From Calliopsis andreniformis (taxonomy: Eukaryota > Arthropoda > Insecta > Hymenoptera > Andrenidae), in contig NW_027480495.1 in assembly GCF_051401765.1 (NCBI RefSeq), positions 806,001 through 870,000 of the forward strand: a stretch of 64,000 bases of DNA. Direction: 5' to 3'. Every line of letters begins with the position of its first letter. Within the stretch, counting starts at the first letter, position 1. The translations under genes and the position numbers were made by a program. Positions 1 to 12,671 of the stretch are shown in pieces. The notes beneath the pieces were generated by a model. The model saw only the letters and a program-made list of their open reading frames with translations, searched no databases and had not been told where the DNA came from.

Positions 1-797
1 CTCAATCCTCAATCCTCAATCTTCAATCCTCAGTCCTCCGTCCTCAATCCTCAATCCTCAATCCTCAATCCTCAATCCTCAATCCTCATTCTTCAATCCT
101 CAATACCCAATCCTCAATCTTCAATCCTCAATCCTCAATCCTCAATCTTGAATCCTCAATACTCTTTCTTCAATCCTCAATCATCAATCCTCAATCCTCA
201 ATCCTCAATCCTCAATCCTCAATCCTCAATCCTCAATCCTCATTCTTCAATCCTCAATACCCAATCCTCAATCTTCAATCCTCAATCCTCAATCCTCAAT
301 TCTCAATCCTCAATCCTCAGTCCTCAGTCCTCAAACCTCAATCCTCTGCCCTCAGCCCTCATCGTCAATCCTCAATCCTCAATCCTCAATCCTCAATCTT
401 CAATCATCAATATTCAATCTTCAATCCTCAATCCTCAATCCTCAATCCTCAATCCTCAATCCTCAATTTTCAATCCTCAGTACCCAATCCTCAATCTTCA
501 ATCCTCAATCGTCAATCCTCAATCCTCAATCCTCAATCCTCAATCCTCAATTATCAATCCTCAATCCTCAGCCCTCAGTCCTCAAACCTCAATCCTCAAC
601 CCTCAGCCGTCATCCTCAATCTTCGATACTCAATCCTCAATCCTCAATCCCCAATCCTCAATCTTGAATCCTCAATACTCTTTCTTCAATCCTCAATCCT
701 CAATCCTCAATCCTCAATCCTCATTCTTCAATCCTCAATACCCAATCCTCAATCTTCAGCCCTCATTCTTCAATCCTCAATACCCAATCCTCAATCC
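1..797 (+). repeat. Left copy of a segment duplicated at offset 3987
   Basis: This stretch matches 3988-4784 nearly base for base, including the rare CCTCCGTCC near position 38 and the CTTGAATCC at about 147. The match runs off the left window edge. I noticed one private difference (GATACT at about 624 against AATACT in the other copy). The copies diverge just after position 797, where this one reads CAGCCCTCAGTCC and the other CAGACCTCAATCC. It contains no core module. Confidence 0.85.
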
Positions 798-3700
798 TCA
801 GCCCTCAGTCCTCAAACCTCAACCCTCTACCCTCAGCCCTCGTCCTCAAACTTCAATCCTCAATCCTCAATCCTCAATCCTCAATCCTCAATCTTCAATC
901 CACGATACTCAATCTTCAATCCTCAATCCTCAATCCTCAATCTTCAATCCTCAATCCTCAATCGTCAATCTTCCATCCTCAATCATCAATCATCAATCCT
1001 CAATCCTCAATTCTCAGTCTTTAATCCCCAATACTCAATCTTCAATCCACAATCCTCAATCCTCAATCCTCAATCCTCAATCCTCAATCGTCAGTTTTCA
1101 ATCCTCAATCTTCAACCCTCAATCTTCAGTCCTCGAACCTCAATTCTGAATCCTCATTCCTGAATCCTCAATCTTCAGCCCTCGGTCATCAACAATCAGT
1201 TGTCAATGCTCAATCCTCAATAGAATATCCTCAATTCACAGTTTTCAATACTCAATACTCAATCTGCAATCTTCAAATCTCTATCCACAAACATCAATTC
1301 TCATCACTCAAACCTCAACACTCAGTCCCCAATCCTCAATCTTCAATCCTCAATCCTCAATACTCAATCCTCAATCCTCAATCCTCATTCTTCAATCCTA
1401 AATACACAATCCTCAATCTTCAATCCTCAATCCTCAATCCTCAATTCTCAATCCTCAACCCTCAGTCCTCAGTCCTCAAACCTCAATCCTCAACCCTCAG
1501 CCCTCATCCTCAATCCTCAATCCTCAATCCTCAATCCTCAATCTTCAATCATCAATATTCAATCTTCAATCCTCAATCCTCAATCCTCAATCCTCAATCC
1601 TCAATCCTCAATTTTCAATCCTCAGTACCCAATCCTCAATCTTCAATCCTCAATCGTCAATCCTCAATCCTCAATCCTCAATCCTCAATCCTCAATTCTC
1701 AATCCTCAATCCTCAATTCTCAATCCTCAGTCCTCAGTCCTCAGTCCTCAAACCTCAATCCTCAACCCTCAGCCCTCATCCTCAATCCTCAATCCTCAAT
1801 CCTCAATCCTCAATCTTCAATCATCAATATTCAATCTTCAATCCTCAATCCTCAATCCTCAATCTTCAATCCTCAATACTCTTTCTTCAATCCTCAATCC
1901 TCAATCCTCAATCCTCAATCCTCATTCTTCAATTCTCAATACCCAATCCTCAATCTTCAGTCCTCAATCCTCAACCCTCAATCCTCAATTTTCAATCCTC
2001 AGTACACAATCCTCAATCTTCAATCCTCAATCGTCAATTCTCAATCCTCAATCCTCAATCCTCAATCCTCAATTCTCAATCCTCAATCCTCAATTCTCAA
2101 TCCTCAATCCTCAGTCCTCAGTCCTCAAACCTCAATCCTCAACCCTCAGCCCTCATCCTCAATCCTCAATCCTCAATCCTCAATCCTCAATCTTCAATCA
2201 TCAATATTCAATCTTCAATCCTCAATCCTCAATCCTGAATCCTCAATCCTGAATCCTCAATCTTCAGCCCTCAGTCATCAACAATCAGTTGTCAATCCTC
2301 AATCGTCAATAGAATATCCTCAATTCACAGTTTTCAATACTCAATACTCAATCTGCAATCTTCAAACCTGTATACACAATCATCAATTCTCATCACTCAC
2401 CACTCAACGCTCAGTCCTCAATGCTCAATCCTCAATCCTCAATTCTCAATCTTCAATCCTCAATACTGAATCTTCAATCCTCAATCCTCAGTCCTCAATC
2501 CTCAATCCTCAATCCTCAATCCTCAATCCTCAATCGTCAGTTTTCAATCCTCAATCTTCAACCCTCAATCCTCAGTCCTCGAACCTCAATTCTGAATCCT
2601 CATTCCTGAATCCTCAATCTTCAGCCCTCAGTCATCAACAATCAGCTGTCAATCCTCAATCCTCAATAGAATATGCTCAATTCACAGTTTTCAATACTCA
2701 ATACTCAATCTGCAATCTTCAAATCTCTATCCACAAACATCAATTTTCATCACTCAAACCTCAACACTCAGTCCCCAATCCTCAATCTTCAATCCTCAAT
2801 CCTCAATCCTCAATCCTCAATCCTCAATCCTCAATCCTCAATCCTCAATTCTCAATCCTCAAGGCTCAGCCCTCAGTCCTCAAACCTCGTTAAACAACCC
2901 TCAGCCCTCATCCTCAATCTTCAATCCTCAATCCTCAATCCTCAATCCCCAATCCTCAATCTTCAATCCTCAATACTCAATCTTCAATCCTCAATCCTCA
3001 ATCCTCAGTCCTCAATGCTCAATCCTCAATCGTCAGTCTTCAATCCTCAACACTCAATCTTCAATCCTCTATCCTCAATCCTCAATCGTCAATTCTCAAT
3101 TCTCAATCCTCGATCCTCAGTCTTCAGTCCTCAAACCTCAATCCTCAACCCTCAGACCTCATCCTCAATCCTCAATCCTCAATCTTCAATACTCAGTCCT
3201 CCGTCCTCAATCCTCAATCCTCAATCCTCAATCCTCAGTCCTCAAACCTCAATCCTGAATCCTCAATCCTCAATTCTCAATCCTCAATCCTCAGACCTCA
3301 GTCCTCAAACCTCAATCCTCAATCCTCAGCCCTCAGTCCTCAAACCTCAATCCTCAACCCTCAGCCGTCATCCTCAATCTTCAATCCTCAATCCTCAGTC
3401 CTCAGTCCCCAATCCTCAATCTTCAGTCCTCAATACTCTTTCTTCAATCCTCAATCCCCAATCCTCAATCCTCAATCCTCATTCTTCAATCCTCAATACC
3501 CAATCCTCAATCTTCAGTCCTCATTCTTCAATCCTCAATACCAAATCCTCAATCTTCAGTTCTCAATCATCAATCCTCAATCCTCAATCCTCAATCCTCA
3601 ATCCTCAGTCCTCAAACCACAATCCTGAATCCTCAATCCTGAATCCTCAATCTTCAGCACTCAGTCCTCAACAATCAGTTGTCAATCCTCAATCCTCAAT

Positions 3701-3987
3701 AGAATATCATCAATTCACACCTTTCAATACTAAAAACTCAACCTGCAATCTTCAAATCTCTATCCACAAACATCAATTCTCATCACTCAAACCTCAACAC
3801 TCAGTCCCCAATCCTCAATCTTCAATCCTCAGTCCTCAATGCTCAATCCTCAATCGTCAGTCTTCGATCCTCAACACTCAATCTTCAATCCTCTATCCTC
3901 AATCCTCAATCGTCAATCCTCAATTCTCAATCCTCGATCCTCAGGCTTCAGTCCTCAAACCTCAATCCTCAACCCTCAGCCCTCATC
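798..3987 (+). repeat. Diverse heptamer region with four core modules
   Basis: Heptamer DNA with core anchors (first base of CAATCAG) at 1193, 2282, 2639 and 3672. The first three are subtype b and the last is subtype a. The 2282-2639 spacing of 357 bp is the shortest in the window, and is exactly 51 heptamers with no 6-bp cell between. The core at 2639 reads CAGCTGTC and GAATATGCTC; that change creates an ATG and opens a spurious 769-codon frame. Subtype b is concentrated here and at the far right end, so this may be an older or differently evolving part of the array. Confidence 0.8.
1147..1330 (+). repeat. Core module, subtype b exemplar
   Basis: Subtype b is defined by GAATATCCTCAATTCACAG or a close variant after the anchor, followed by TCAATACTCAATCTGC. 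Anchors of the nine b copies are 1193, 2282, 2639, 5948, 8308, 54477, 56826, 58893 and 61897. They lie only in the first 8.5 kb and the last 10 kb. Copies 5948 and 8308 share a private TTAACAGC variant, as expected from the duplication that links them. Confidence 0.8.
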
Positions 3988-4784
3988 CTCAATCCTCAAT
4001 CCTCAATCTTCAATCCTCAGTCCTCCGTCCTCAATCCTCAATCCTCAATCCTCAATCCTCAATCCTCAATCCTCATTCTTCAATCCTCAATACCCAATCC
4101 TCAATCTTCAATCCTCAATCCTCAATCCTCAATCTTGAATCCTCAATACTCTTTCTTCAATCCTCAATCATCAATCCTCAATCCTCAATCCTCAATCCTC
4201 AATCCTCAATCCTCAATCCTCAATCCTCATTCTTCAATCCTCAATACCCAATCCTCAATCTTCAATCCTCAATCCTCAATCCTCAATTCTCAATCCTCAA
4301 TCCTCAGTCCTCAGTCCTCAAACCTCAATCCTCTGCCCTCAGCCCTCATCGTCAATCCTCAATCCTCAATCCTCAATCCTCAATCTTCAATCATCAATAT
4401 TCAATCTTCAATCCTCAATCCTCAATCCTCAATCCTCAATCCTCAATCCTCAATTTTCAATCCTCAGTACCCAATCCTCAATCTTCAATCCTCAATCGTC
4501 AATCCTCAATCCTCAATCCTCAATCCTCAATCCTCAATTATCAATCCTCAATCCTCAGCCCTCAGTCCTCAAACCTCAATCCTCAACCCTCAGCCGTCAT
4601 CCTCAATCTTCAATACTCAATCCTCAATCCTCAATCCCCAATCCTCAATCTTGAATCCTCAATACTCTTTCTTCAATCCTCAATCCTCAATCCTCAATCC
4701 TCAATCCTCATTCTTCAATCCTCAATACCCAATCCTCAATCTTCAGCCCTCATTCTTCAATCCTCAATACCCAATCCTCAATCC
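3988..4784 (+). repeat. Right copy of the offset-3987 duplication
   Basis: Duplicate of 1-797. The two copies are separated by about 3.2 kb of other array sequence, so this is either a dispersed copy or a tandem duplication of about 4 kb whose remaining part has diverged. The downstream end passes directly into the 2353-bp duplication that starts near 4482, so the two events overlap. Confidence 0.85.
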
Positions 4785-4965
4785 TCAGACCTCAATCCTC
4801 AATCCTCAATCCTCAATCCTCAATCCTCAATCCTCAGTCCTCAAACCACAATCCTCAACCCTCAGCCCTCATCCTCAATCCTCAATCCTCAATCTTCAAT
4901 CCTCAGTCCTCCATCCACAATCCTCAATCCTCAATCCTCAATCCTCAGTCCTCAAACCTCAATCC

Positions 4966-5149
4966 TGAATCCTCAATCCTGAATCCTCAATCTTCAGACC
5001 TCAGACATCAACAATCAGTTGTCAATCCTCAATCCTCAATAGAATATCATCAATTCACACCTTTCAATACCCAAAACTCAACCTGCAATCTTCAAATCTC
5101 TATCCACAAACATCAATTCTCATCACTCAACCCTCAACACTCAGTCCCC
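4966..5149 (+). repeat. Core module, subtype a exemplar
   Basis: The core begins with two TGAATCC cells 14 bp apart, runs through CAACAATCAGTTGTC and AATAGAATATCATC, then TGCAATCTTCAAATCTC, and ends at CAGTCCCC. The segment from TCAATAG to the terminal CCAATCC divides into 17 consecutive 7-bp cells, so it is diverged heptamer DNA and not an inserted element. Subtype a has GAATATCATCAATTCACA. I count 47 subtype a copies among 64 cores. The TGA, TGA and TAG triplets here close two of the three + frames and end most of the long open frames of the array. Confidence 0.85.
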
Positions 5150-5225
5150 AATCCTCAATCTTCAATCCTCAATCATCAATCCTCAATCCTCAATTCTCAA
5201 TCTTTAATCCCCAATACTCAATCTT

Positions 5226-5316
5226 CAATCCTCAATCCTCAATCCTCAATCCTCAATCCTCAATCCTCAATCCTCAATCCTCAATCCTCAATCCTCAATC
5301 CTCAATCCTCAATCCT
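5226..5316 (+). repeat. Longest perfect (CAATCCT) run noticed, 13 units
   Basis: Thirteen uninterrupted CAATCCT units, ended by CAATTCT. An identical 13-unit run is at 7579-7669, at the same place in the paralogous segment. Other runs reach 10 or 11 units (for example 9904-9980 and 50890-50959). Confidence 0.9.
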
Positions 5317-6060
5317 CAATTCTCAATCCTCAGTCCTCAATTCTCAATCCTCAATCCTCAGCCCTCAGTCCTCAAACCTCAATCCACAACCCTCAGCCAT
5401 CATCCTCAATCCTCAATCCTCAATCCTCAATCCTCAACCCTCAGACCTCATCGTCAATCCTCAATCCTCAATCCTCAATCCTCAATCTTCAATCCTCAAT
5501 ACTGAATCCTCAATCTTCAATCCTCAATCCTCAATCCTCAATTCTCAATCCTCAATCCTCAGCCCTCAGTCCTCAGACCTCAATCCTCAACCCTCAGCCC
5601 TCGTCCTCAAACTTCAATCCTCAATCCTCAATCCTCAATCCTCAATCCTCAATCTTCAATCCTCAATACTCAATCTTCAATCCTCAATCCTCAATCCTCA
5701 ATCCTCAATCCTCAATCCTCAATCGTCAATCTTACATCCTCAATCATCAATCCTCAATCCTCAATTCAACAATCTTTAATCCCCAATACTCAATCTTCAA
5801 TCCTCAATCCTCAATTCTCAATCCTCAATCCTCAATCCTCAATCGTCAGTTTTCAATCCTCAATCTTCAACCCTCAATCCTCAGTCCTGGAACCTCAATT
5901 CTGAATCCTCATTCCTGAATCCTCAATCTTCAGCCCTCAGTCATCAACAATCAGTTGTCAATCCTCAATCCTCAATAGAATATCCTCAATTAACAGCTTT
6001 CAATCCTCAATACTCAATCTGCAATCTTCAAATCTCTATCCACAAACATCAATTCTCATC

Positions 6061-6835
6061 ACTCAAACCTCAACACTCAGTCCCCAATCCTCAATCTTCA
6101 ATCCTCAATCATCAATCCTCAATCCTCAATTCTCAATCTTTAATCCCCAATACTCAATCTTCAATCCTCAATCCTCAATCCTCAATCCTCAATCCTCAAT
6201 CGTCAGTCTTCAATCCTCAATACTCAATCTTCAATCCTCAATCCTCAATCCTCAATCGTCAATCCTCAATTCTCAATCCACGATCCTCAGTCTTCAGACC
6301 TCAAACCTCGATCCTCAACCCTCAGCCCTCATCCTCAATTCTCAATCCACAGTTTTCAATCCTCAGTCCTCAATCCTCAATCCTCAATCCTCAATCCTCA
6401 ATCCTCAGTCCTCAAACCTCAATCCGGAGTCCTCAATCCTGAATCCTCAATCTTCAGAAATCAGACCTCAACAATCAGTTGTCAATCCTCAATCCTCAAT
6501 AGAATATCATCAATTCACACCTTTCAATACTCAAAACTCAAACTGCAATCTTCAAGTCTCTACCCACAAACATCAATTCTCATCACTCAACCCTCAACAC
6601 TCAGTCCCCAATCCTCAATCTTCAATCCTCAATCATCAATCCTCAATCCTCAATTCTCAATCTTTAATCCCCAATACTCAATCTTCAATCCTCAATCCTC
6701 AATCCTCAATCCTCAATCCTCAATCCTCAATCCTCAATCCTCAATCCTCAATCCTCAATCCTCAATTCTCAATCCTCAAGGCTCAGCCCTCAGCCCTCAA
6801 ACCTCAATCCTCAACCCTCAGCCCTCATCCTCAAT
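6061..6835 (+). repeat. Segment duplicated at offset 3218, left copy
   Basis: Matches 9279-10053. It holds the core anchor 6472 (subtype a, with the TCAGAAATCAGACC lead-in) and the rare CCACAGTTTTCAATCC and CAAGGCTCAGCCC variants. It fills the gap between the two copies of the 2353/2360 duplication, so the 4.5-10 kb stretch is a patchwork of overlapping copies. Confidence 0.8.
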
Positions 6836-8467
6836 CCTCAATCGTCAATCCTCAATCCTCAATCCTCAATCCTCAATCCTCAATTATCAATCCTCAATCC
6901 TCAGCCCTCAGTCCTCAAACCTCAATCCTCAACCCTCAGCCGTCATCCTCAATCTTCAATACTCAATCCTCAATCCTCAATCCCCAATCCTCAATCTTGA
7001 ATCCTCAATATCCTTTCTTCAATCCTCAATCCTCAATCCTCAATCCTCAATCCTCATTCTTCAATCCTCAATACCCAATCCTCAATCTTCAGCCCTCATT
7101 CTTCAATCCTCAATACCCAATCCTCAATCCTCAGACCTCAATCCTCAATCCTCAATCCTCAATCCTCAATCCTCAATCCTCAATCCTCAGTCCTCAAACC
7201 ACAATCCTCAACCCTCAGCCCTCATCCTCAATCCTCAATCCTCAATCTTCAATCCTCAGTCCTCCATCCACAATCCTCAATCCTCAATCCTCAATCCTCA
7301 GTCCTCAAACCTCAATCCTGAATCCTCAATCCTGAATCCTCAATCTTCAGACCTCAGACATCAACAATCAGTTGTCAATCCTCAATCCTCAATAGAATAT
7401 CATCAATTCACACCTTTCAATACCCAAAACTCAACCTGCAATCTTCAAATCTCTATCCACAAACATCAATTCTCATCACTCAACCCTCAACACTCAGTCC
7501 CCAATCCTCAATCTTCAATCCTCAATCATCAATCCTCAATCCTCAATTCTCAATCTTTAATCCCCAATACTCAATCTTCAATCCTCAATCCTCAATCCTC
7601 AATCCTCAATCCTCAATCCTCAATCCTCAATCCTCAATCCTCAATCCTCAATCCTCAATCCTCAATCCTCAATTCTCAATCCTCAGTCCTCAATTCTCAA
7701 TCCTCAATCCTCAGCCCTCAGTCCTCAAACCTCAATCCACAACCCTCAGCCATCATCCTCAATCCTCAATCCTCAATCCTCAATCCTCAACCCTCAGACC
7801 TCATCGTCAATCCTCAATCCTCAATCCTCAATCCTCAATCTTCAATCCTCAATACTGAATCCTCAATCTTCAATCCTCAATCCTCAATCCTCAATTCTCA
7901 ATCCTCAATCCTCAGCCCTCAGTCCTCAGACCTCAATCCTCAACCCTCAGCCCTCGTCCTCAAACTTCAATCCTCAATCCTCAATCCTCAATCCTCAATC
8001 CTCAATCCTCAATCTTCAATCCTCAATACTCAATCTTCAATCCTCAATCCTCAATCCTCAATCCTCAATCCTCAATCCTCAATCGTCAATCTTACATCCT
8101 CAATCATCAATCCTCAATCCTCAATTCAACAATCTTTAATCCCCAATACTCAATCTTCAATCCTCAATCCTCAATTCTCAATCCTCAATCCTCAATCCTC
8201 AATCGTCAGTTTTCAATCCTCAATCTTCAACCCTCAATCCTCAGTCCTGGAACCTCAATTCTGAATCCTCATTCCTGAATCCTCAATCTTCAGCCCTCAG
8301 TCATCAACAATCAGTTGTCAATCCTCAATCCTCAATAGAATATCCTCAATTAACAGCTTTCAATCCTCAATACACAATCTGCAATCTTCAAATCTCTATC
8401 CACAAACATCAATTCTCATCACTCAAACCTCAACACTCAGTCCCCAATCCTCAATCTTCAATCCTCA
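6835..8467 (+). repeat. Right copy of the 2353/2360-bp offset duplication
   Basis: Duplicate of 4482-6107, with core anchors 7365 (a) and 8308 (b). It differs from the left copy by one added heptamer near 7970-8020 and a few substitutions (for example TACACAATCTGC near 8370 against TACTCAATCTGC). The perfect 13-unit run at 7579-7669 is preserved. Confidence 0.85.
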
Positions 8468-9278
8468 ATCCTCAATTCTCAATCCGCAATCCTCAATCCT
8501 CATTCTTCAATCCTCAATACCCAATCCTCAATCTTCAATCCTCAATCCTCAATCCTCAATTCTCAATCCTCAATCCTCAGTCCTCAGTCCTCAAACCTCA
8601 ATCCTCAACCCTCAGCCCTCAACCTCAATCCTCAATCCTCAATTCTCAATCCTCAATCCTCAATCTTCAATCCTCAATACTCAATCCTCAATCTTCAATC
8701 CTCAATCCTCAATCCTCAATTCTCAATCCTCAGCCCTCAGTCCTCAAACGTCAATCCTCAACCCTCAGCCCTCATCCTCAAACTTCAATCCTCAATCCTC
8801 AATCCTCAATCCCCAATCCTCAATCTTCAATCCTCAATACTCAATCTTCAATCCTCAATCCTCAATCCTCAATCCTCAATCCTCAATCCTCAATCGTCAG
8901 TCTTCAATCCTCAATACTCAATCTTCAATCCTCAATCCTCAATCCTCAATCGCCAATCCTCAATTCTCAATCCTCGATCCTCAGTCTTCAGACCTCAAAC
9001 CTCGATCCTCAACCCTCAGCCCTCATCCTCAATCCTCAATCCTCAATCTTCAATCCTCAGTCCTCAATCCTCAATCCTCAATCCTCAATCCTCAATCCTC
9101 AGTCCTCAAACCTCAATCCGGAATCCTCAATCCTGAATCCTCAATCTTCAGAAATCAGACCTCAACAATCAGTTGTCAATCCTCAATCCTCAATAGAATA
9201 TCATCAATTCACACCTTTCAATACTCAAAACTCAAACTGCAATCTTCAAGTCTCTATCCACAAACATCAATTCTCATC

Positions 9279-10053
9279 ACTCAACCCTCAACACTCAGTC
9301 CCCAATCCTCAATCTTCAATCCTCAATCATCAATCCTCAATCCTCAATTCTCAATCTTTAATCCCCAATACTCAATCTTCAATCCTCAATCCTCAATCCT
9401 CAATCCTCAATCCTCAATCGTCAGTCTTCAATCCTCAATACTCAATCTTCAATCCTCAATCCTCAATCCTCAATCGTTAATCCTCAATTCTCAATCCACG
9501 ATCCTCAGTCTTCAGACCTCAAACCTCGATCCTCAACCCTCAGCCCTCATCCTCAATTCTCAATCCACAGTTTTCAATCCTCAGTCCTCAATCCTCAATC
9601 CTCAATCCTCAATCCTCAATCCTCAGTCCTCAAACCTCAATCCGGAGTCCTCAATCCTGAATCCTCAATCTTCAGAAATCAGACCTCAACAATCAGTTGT
9701 CAATCCTCAATCCTCAATAGAATATCATCAATTCACACCTTTCAATACTCAAAACTCAAACTGCAATCTTCAAGTCTCTACCCACAAACATCAATTCTCA
9801 TCACTCAACCCTCAACACTCAGTCCCCAATCCTCAATCTTCAATCCTCAATCATCAATCCTCAATCCTCAATTCTCAATCTTTAATCCCCAATACTCAAT
9901 CTTCAATCCTCAATCCTCAATCCTCAATCCTCAATCCTCAATCCTCAATCCTCAATCCTCAATCCTCAATCCTCAATCCTCAATTCTCAGTCCTCAAGGC
10001 TCAGCCCTCAGCCCTCAAACCTCAATCCTCAACCCTCAGCCCTCATCCTCAAT
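9279..10053 (+). repeat. Segment duplicated at offset 3218, right copy
   Basis: Duplicate of 6061-6835, lying inside unit A and therefore present again at about 17642-18416. The core-to-core interval is 524 bp in all three places (5948-6472, 9166-9690, 17529-18053). This equals 74 heptamers plus one 6-bp cell. Confidence 0.8.
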
Positions 10054-10233
10054 CTTCAATCCTCAATCCTCAATCCTCAATCCCCAATCCTCAATCTTCA
10101 ATCCTCAATACTCTTTCTTCAATCCTCAATCCTCAATCCTCAATCCTCGATCTTCATTCTTCAATCCTCAATACCCAATCCTCAATCTTCAGTCCTCAAT
10201 CCTCAATCCTCAATTCTCAATCCTCAATCCTCA

Positions 10234-10341
10234 ATCCACAGACCTCAAACATCAATACTCAGCCCTCAGTCCTCGTCCTCAATCCACAACCCTCAATCCT
10301 CAATCCTCAATCTTCAATCATCAATATTCAATCTTCAATCC
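10234..10341 (+). repeat. M2 module exemplar (TCAGTCCTCGTCC)
   Basis: A second recurring landmark: CCACAGACCTCAAACATC, then a TCAATAC and TCAGCCC stretch, the 6-bp cell TCGTCC, CCACAACCC and finally TCAATCATCAATATTCAA. I count about 23 copies, the first here and the last near 53.5 kb; I see none in the first 10 kb or the last 10 kb. Some copies read CAGGCCTCAGTCC or CCCCGTCC, which marks sublineages. Confidence 0.75.
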
Positions 10342-12671
10342 TCAATCCTCAATCCTCAATCCTCAATCCTCAATCGTCAATCTTCAATCCTCAATACCCA
10401 ACCCTCAATCTTCAATCCTCAATCCTCAATCCTCAATTCTCAATCCTCAATCCTCAGCCCTCAGTCCTCAAACCTCAATCCTCAATCCTCAATCTTCAAT
10501 CCTCAGTCCTCCATCCTCAATCCTCAATCCTCAATCCTCAATCCTCAGTCCTCAAACCTCAATCCTGAATCCTCAATCCTGAATCCTCAATCTTCAGACC
10601 TCAGACATCAACAATCAGTTGTCAATCCTCAATCCTCAATAGAATATCATCAATTCACAGCTTTCAATACTCAAAACTCAACCTGCAATCTTCAAATCTC
10701 TATCCACAAACATCAATTCTCATCACTCAACCCTGAACACTCAGTCCCCAATCCTCAATCTTCAACCCTCAATCATCAATCCTCAATCCTCAATCCTCAG
10801 TCCTCAATCCTCAATCCTCAATCCTCAGTCCTCAATTCTATATCCTCAATCCTCAGCCCTCAGTCTTCAAACCTCAATCCTCAACCCTCAGCCCTCATCC
10901 TCAATCCTCAATCCTCAATCCTCAATCCTCAATCCCCAATCCTCAATCTTCAATCCTCAATACCCTTTCTTCAATCCTCAATCCTCAATCCTCAATCCTC
11001 AATCCTCATTCTTCAATCCTCAATACCCAATCCTCAATCTTCAGTCCTCAATCCTCAATCCTCAATTCTCAATCCTCAATCCTCAATCCACAGACCTCAA
11101 ACATCAATACTCAGCCCTCAGTCCTCGTCCTCAATCCCCAACCCTCAATCCTCAACCCTCAATCCTCAATCCTCAATCTTCAATCATCAATATTCAATCC
11201 TCAATCCTCAATCCTCAATCCTCAATCCTCAACCCTCAATCGTCAATCCTCAATCTTCAATCATCAATATTCAATCTTCAATCCTCAATCCTCAATCCTC
11301 AATCCTCAACCCTCAATCGTCAATGTTCAATCCTCAATACCCTATCCTCAATCTTCAATCCTCAATCCTCAATCCTCAACCGTCAATCCTCAATTCACAA
11401 TCCTCGATCCTCAATCCTCAGTCCTCAATTCTCAATCCTCAATCCTCAGCCCTCAGTCCTCAAACCTCAATCCTCAACCCTCAGCCCTCATCCTCAATCT
11501 TCAATCCTCAATCCTCAATCCTCAATCCCCAATCCTCAATCTTCAATCCTCAATACCCTTTCTTCAATCCTCAATCCTCAATCCTCAATCCTCAATCCTC
11601 ATTCTTCAATCCTCAATACCCAATCCTCAATCTTCAGTCCTCAATCCTCAATCCTCAATTCTCAATCCTCAATCCTCAATCCTCAGCCCTCAGTCCTCAA
11701 ACCACAATCCTCAACCCTCAGCCCTCATCCTCAATCCTCAATCCTCAATCCTCAATCCTCAATCCCCAATCCTCAATCTTCAATCCTCAATACCCTTTCT
11801 TCAATCCTCAATCCTCAATCCTCAATCCTCAATCCTCATTCTTCAATCCTCAACCCTCAGCCCTCATCCTCAATCCTCAATCCTCAATCCTCAATCCTCA
11901 ACCCTCAGACCTCATCGTCAATCCTCAATCCTCAATCCTCAATCCTCAATCTTCAATCCTCAGTACTGAATCCTCAAACTTCAACCCTCAATCCTCAATC
12001 CTCAGTCCTCAGTCCTCAAACCTCAATCCTCAACCCTCAGCCCTCATCCTCAATCCTCAATCCTCAATCCTCAATCCTCAATCCTCAATCTTCAATCTTC
12101 AATCATCAATATTCAATCTTCAATCCTCAATCCTCAATCCTCAAACCTCAATCCTCAATCCTCAATGTTCAATCCTCAGTACCCAATCCTCAATCTTCAA
12201 TCCTCAATCGTCAATCCCCAATCCTCAATCCTCAATCCTCAATCCTCAATTGTCAATCCTCAATCCTCAGCCCTCAGTCCTCAAACCTCAATCCTCAACC
12301 CTCAGCCGTCATCCTCAATCTTCAATCCTCAATCCTCAATCCTCAATCCCCAAGCCTCAATCTTCAATCCTCAATACTCTTTCTTCAATGCTCAATCCTC
12401 AATCCTAATTCCTCAATCCTCATTCTTCATTCCTCAATACCCAATCCTCAATCTTCAGTCCTCATTCTTCAATCCTCAATGCCCAATCCTCAATCTTCAG
12501 TCCTCAATCCTCAATCCTCAATCCTCAATCCTCAATCCTCAATCCTCAATCCTCAATCCTCAATCCTCAATGTTCAATCCTCTGTACCCAATCCTCAATC
12601 TTCAATCCTCAATCGTCAATCCTCAATGCTCAATCCTCAATCCTCAATCCTCTGTCCTCAAACCACAATCC

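Larger units (their letters stand above)
4482..6107 (+). repeat. Left copy of the 2353/2360-bp offset duplication
   Basis: Matches 6835-8467. Core anchors are 5012 (subtype a) and 5948 (subtype b). Distinctive shared variants include CTTACATCC, TCAATTCAACAATC and TTAACAGC. The offset is 2353 bp up to about 5620 and 2360 bp after it, because the right copy has one more CAATCCT in a run (six against five). Confidence 0.85.

Noticed and set aside
2673..4982. 769-codon + strand open frame with ILNPQSS repeats
   Set aside because: It starts at an ATG made by one substitution in a core (GAATATGCTC), has no ribosome-binding site, and consists only of array sequence that is equally open in other frames.
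5009..5024. Hairpin or operator at CAACAATCAGTTGTC in each core
   Set aside because: The inverted arms (ACAA / TTGT) are only 4 bp around a 4-base loop, too weak to claim as a regulatory site; there is no gene beside it to regulate.
4966..5149. Core as a transposable element or insertion sequence
   Set aside because: It has no terminal inverted repeats, target duplication or coding capacity, and it keeps the 7-bp register of the surrounding satellite.
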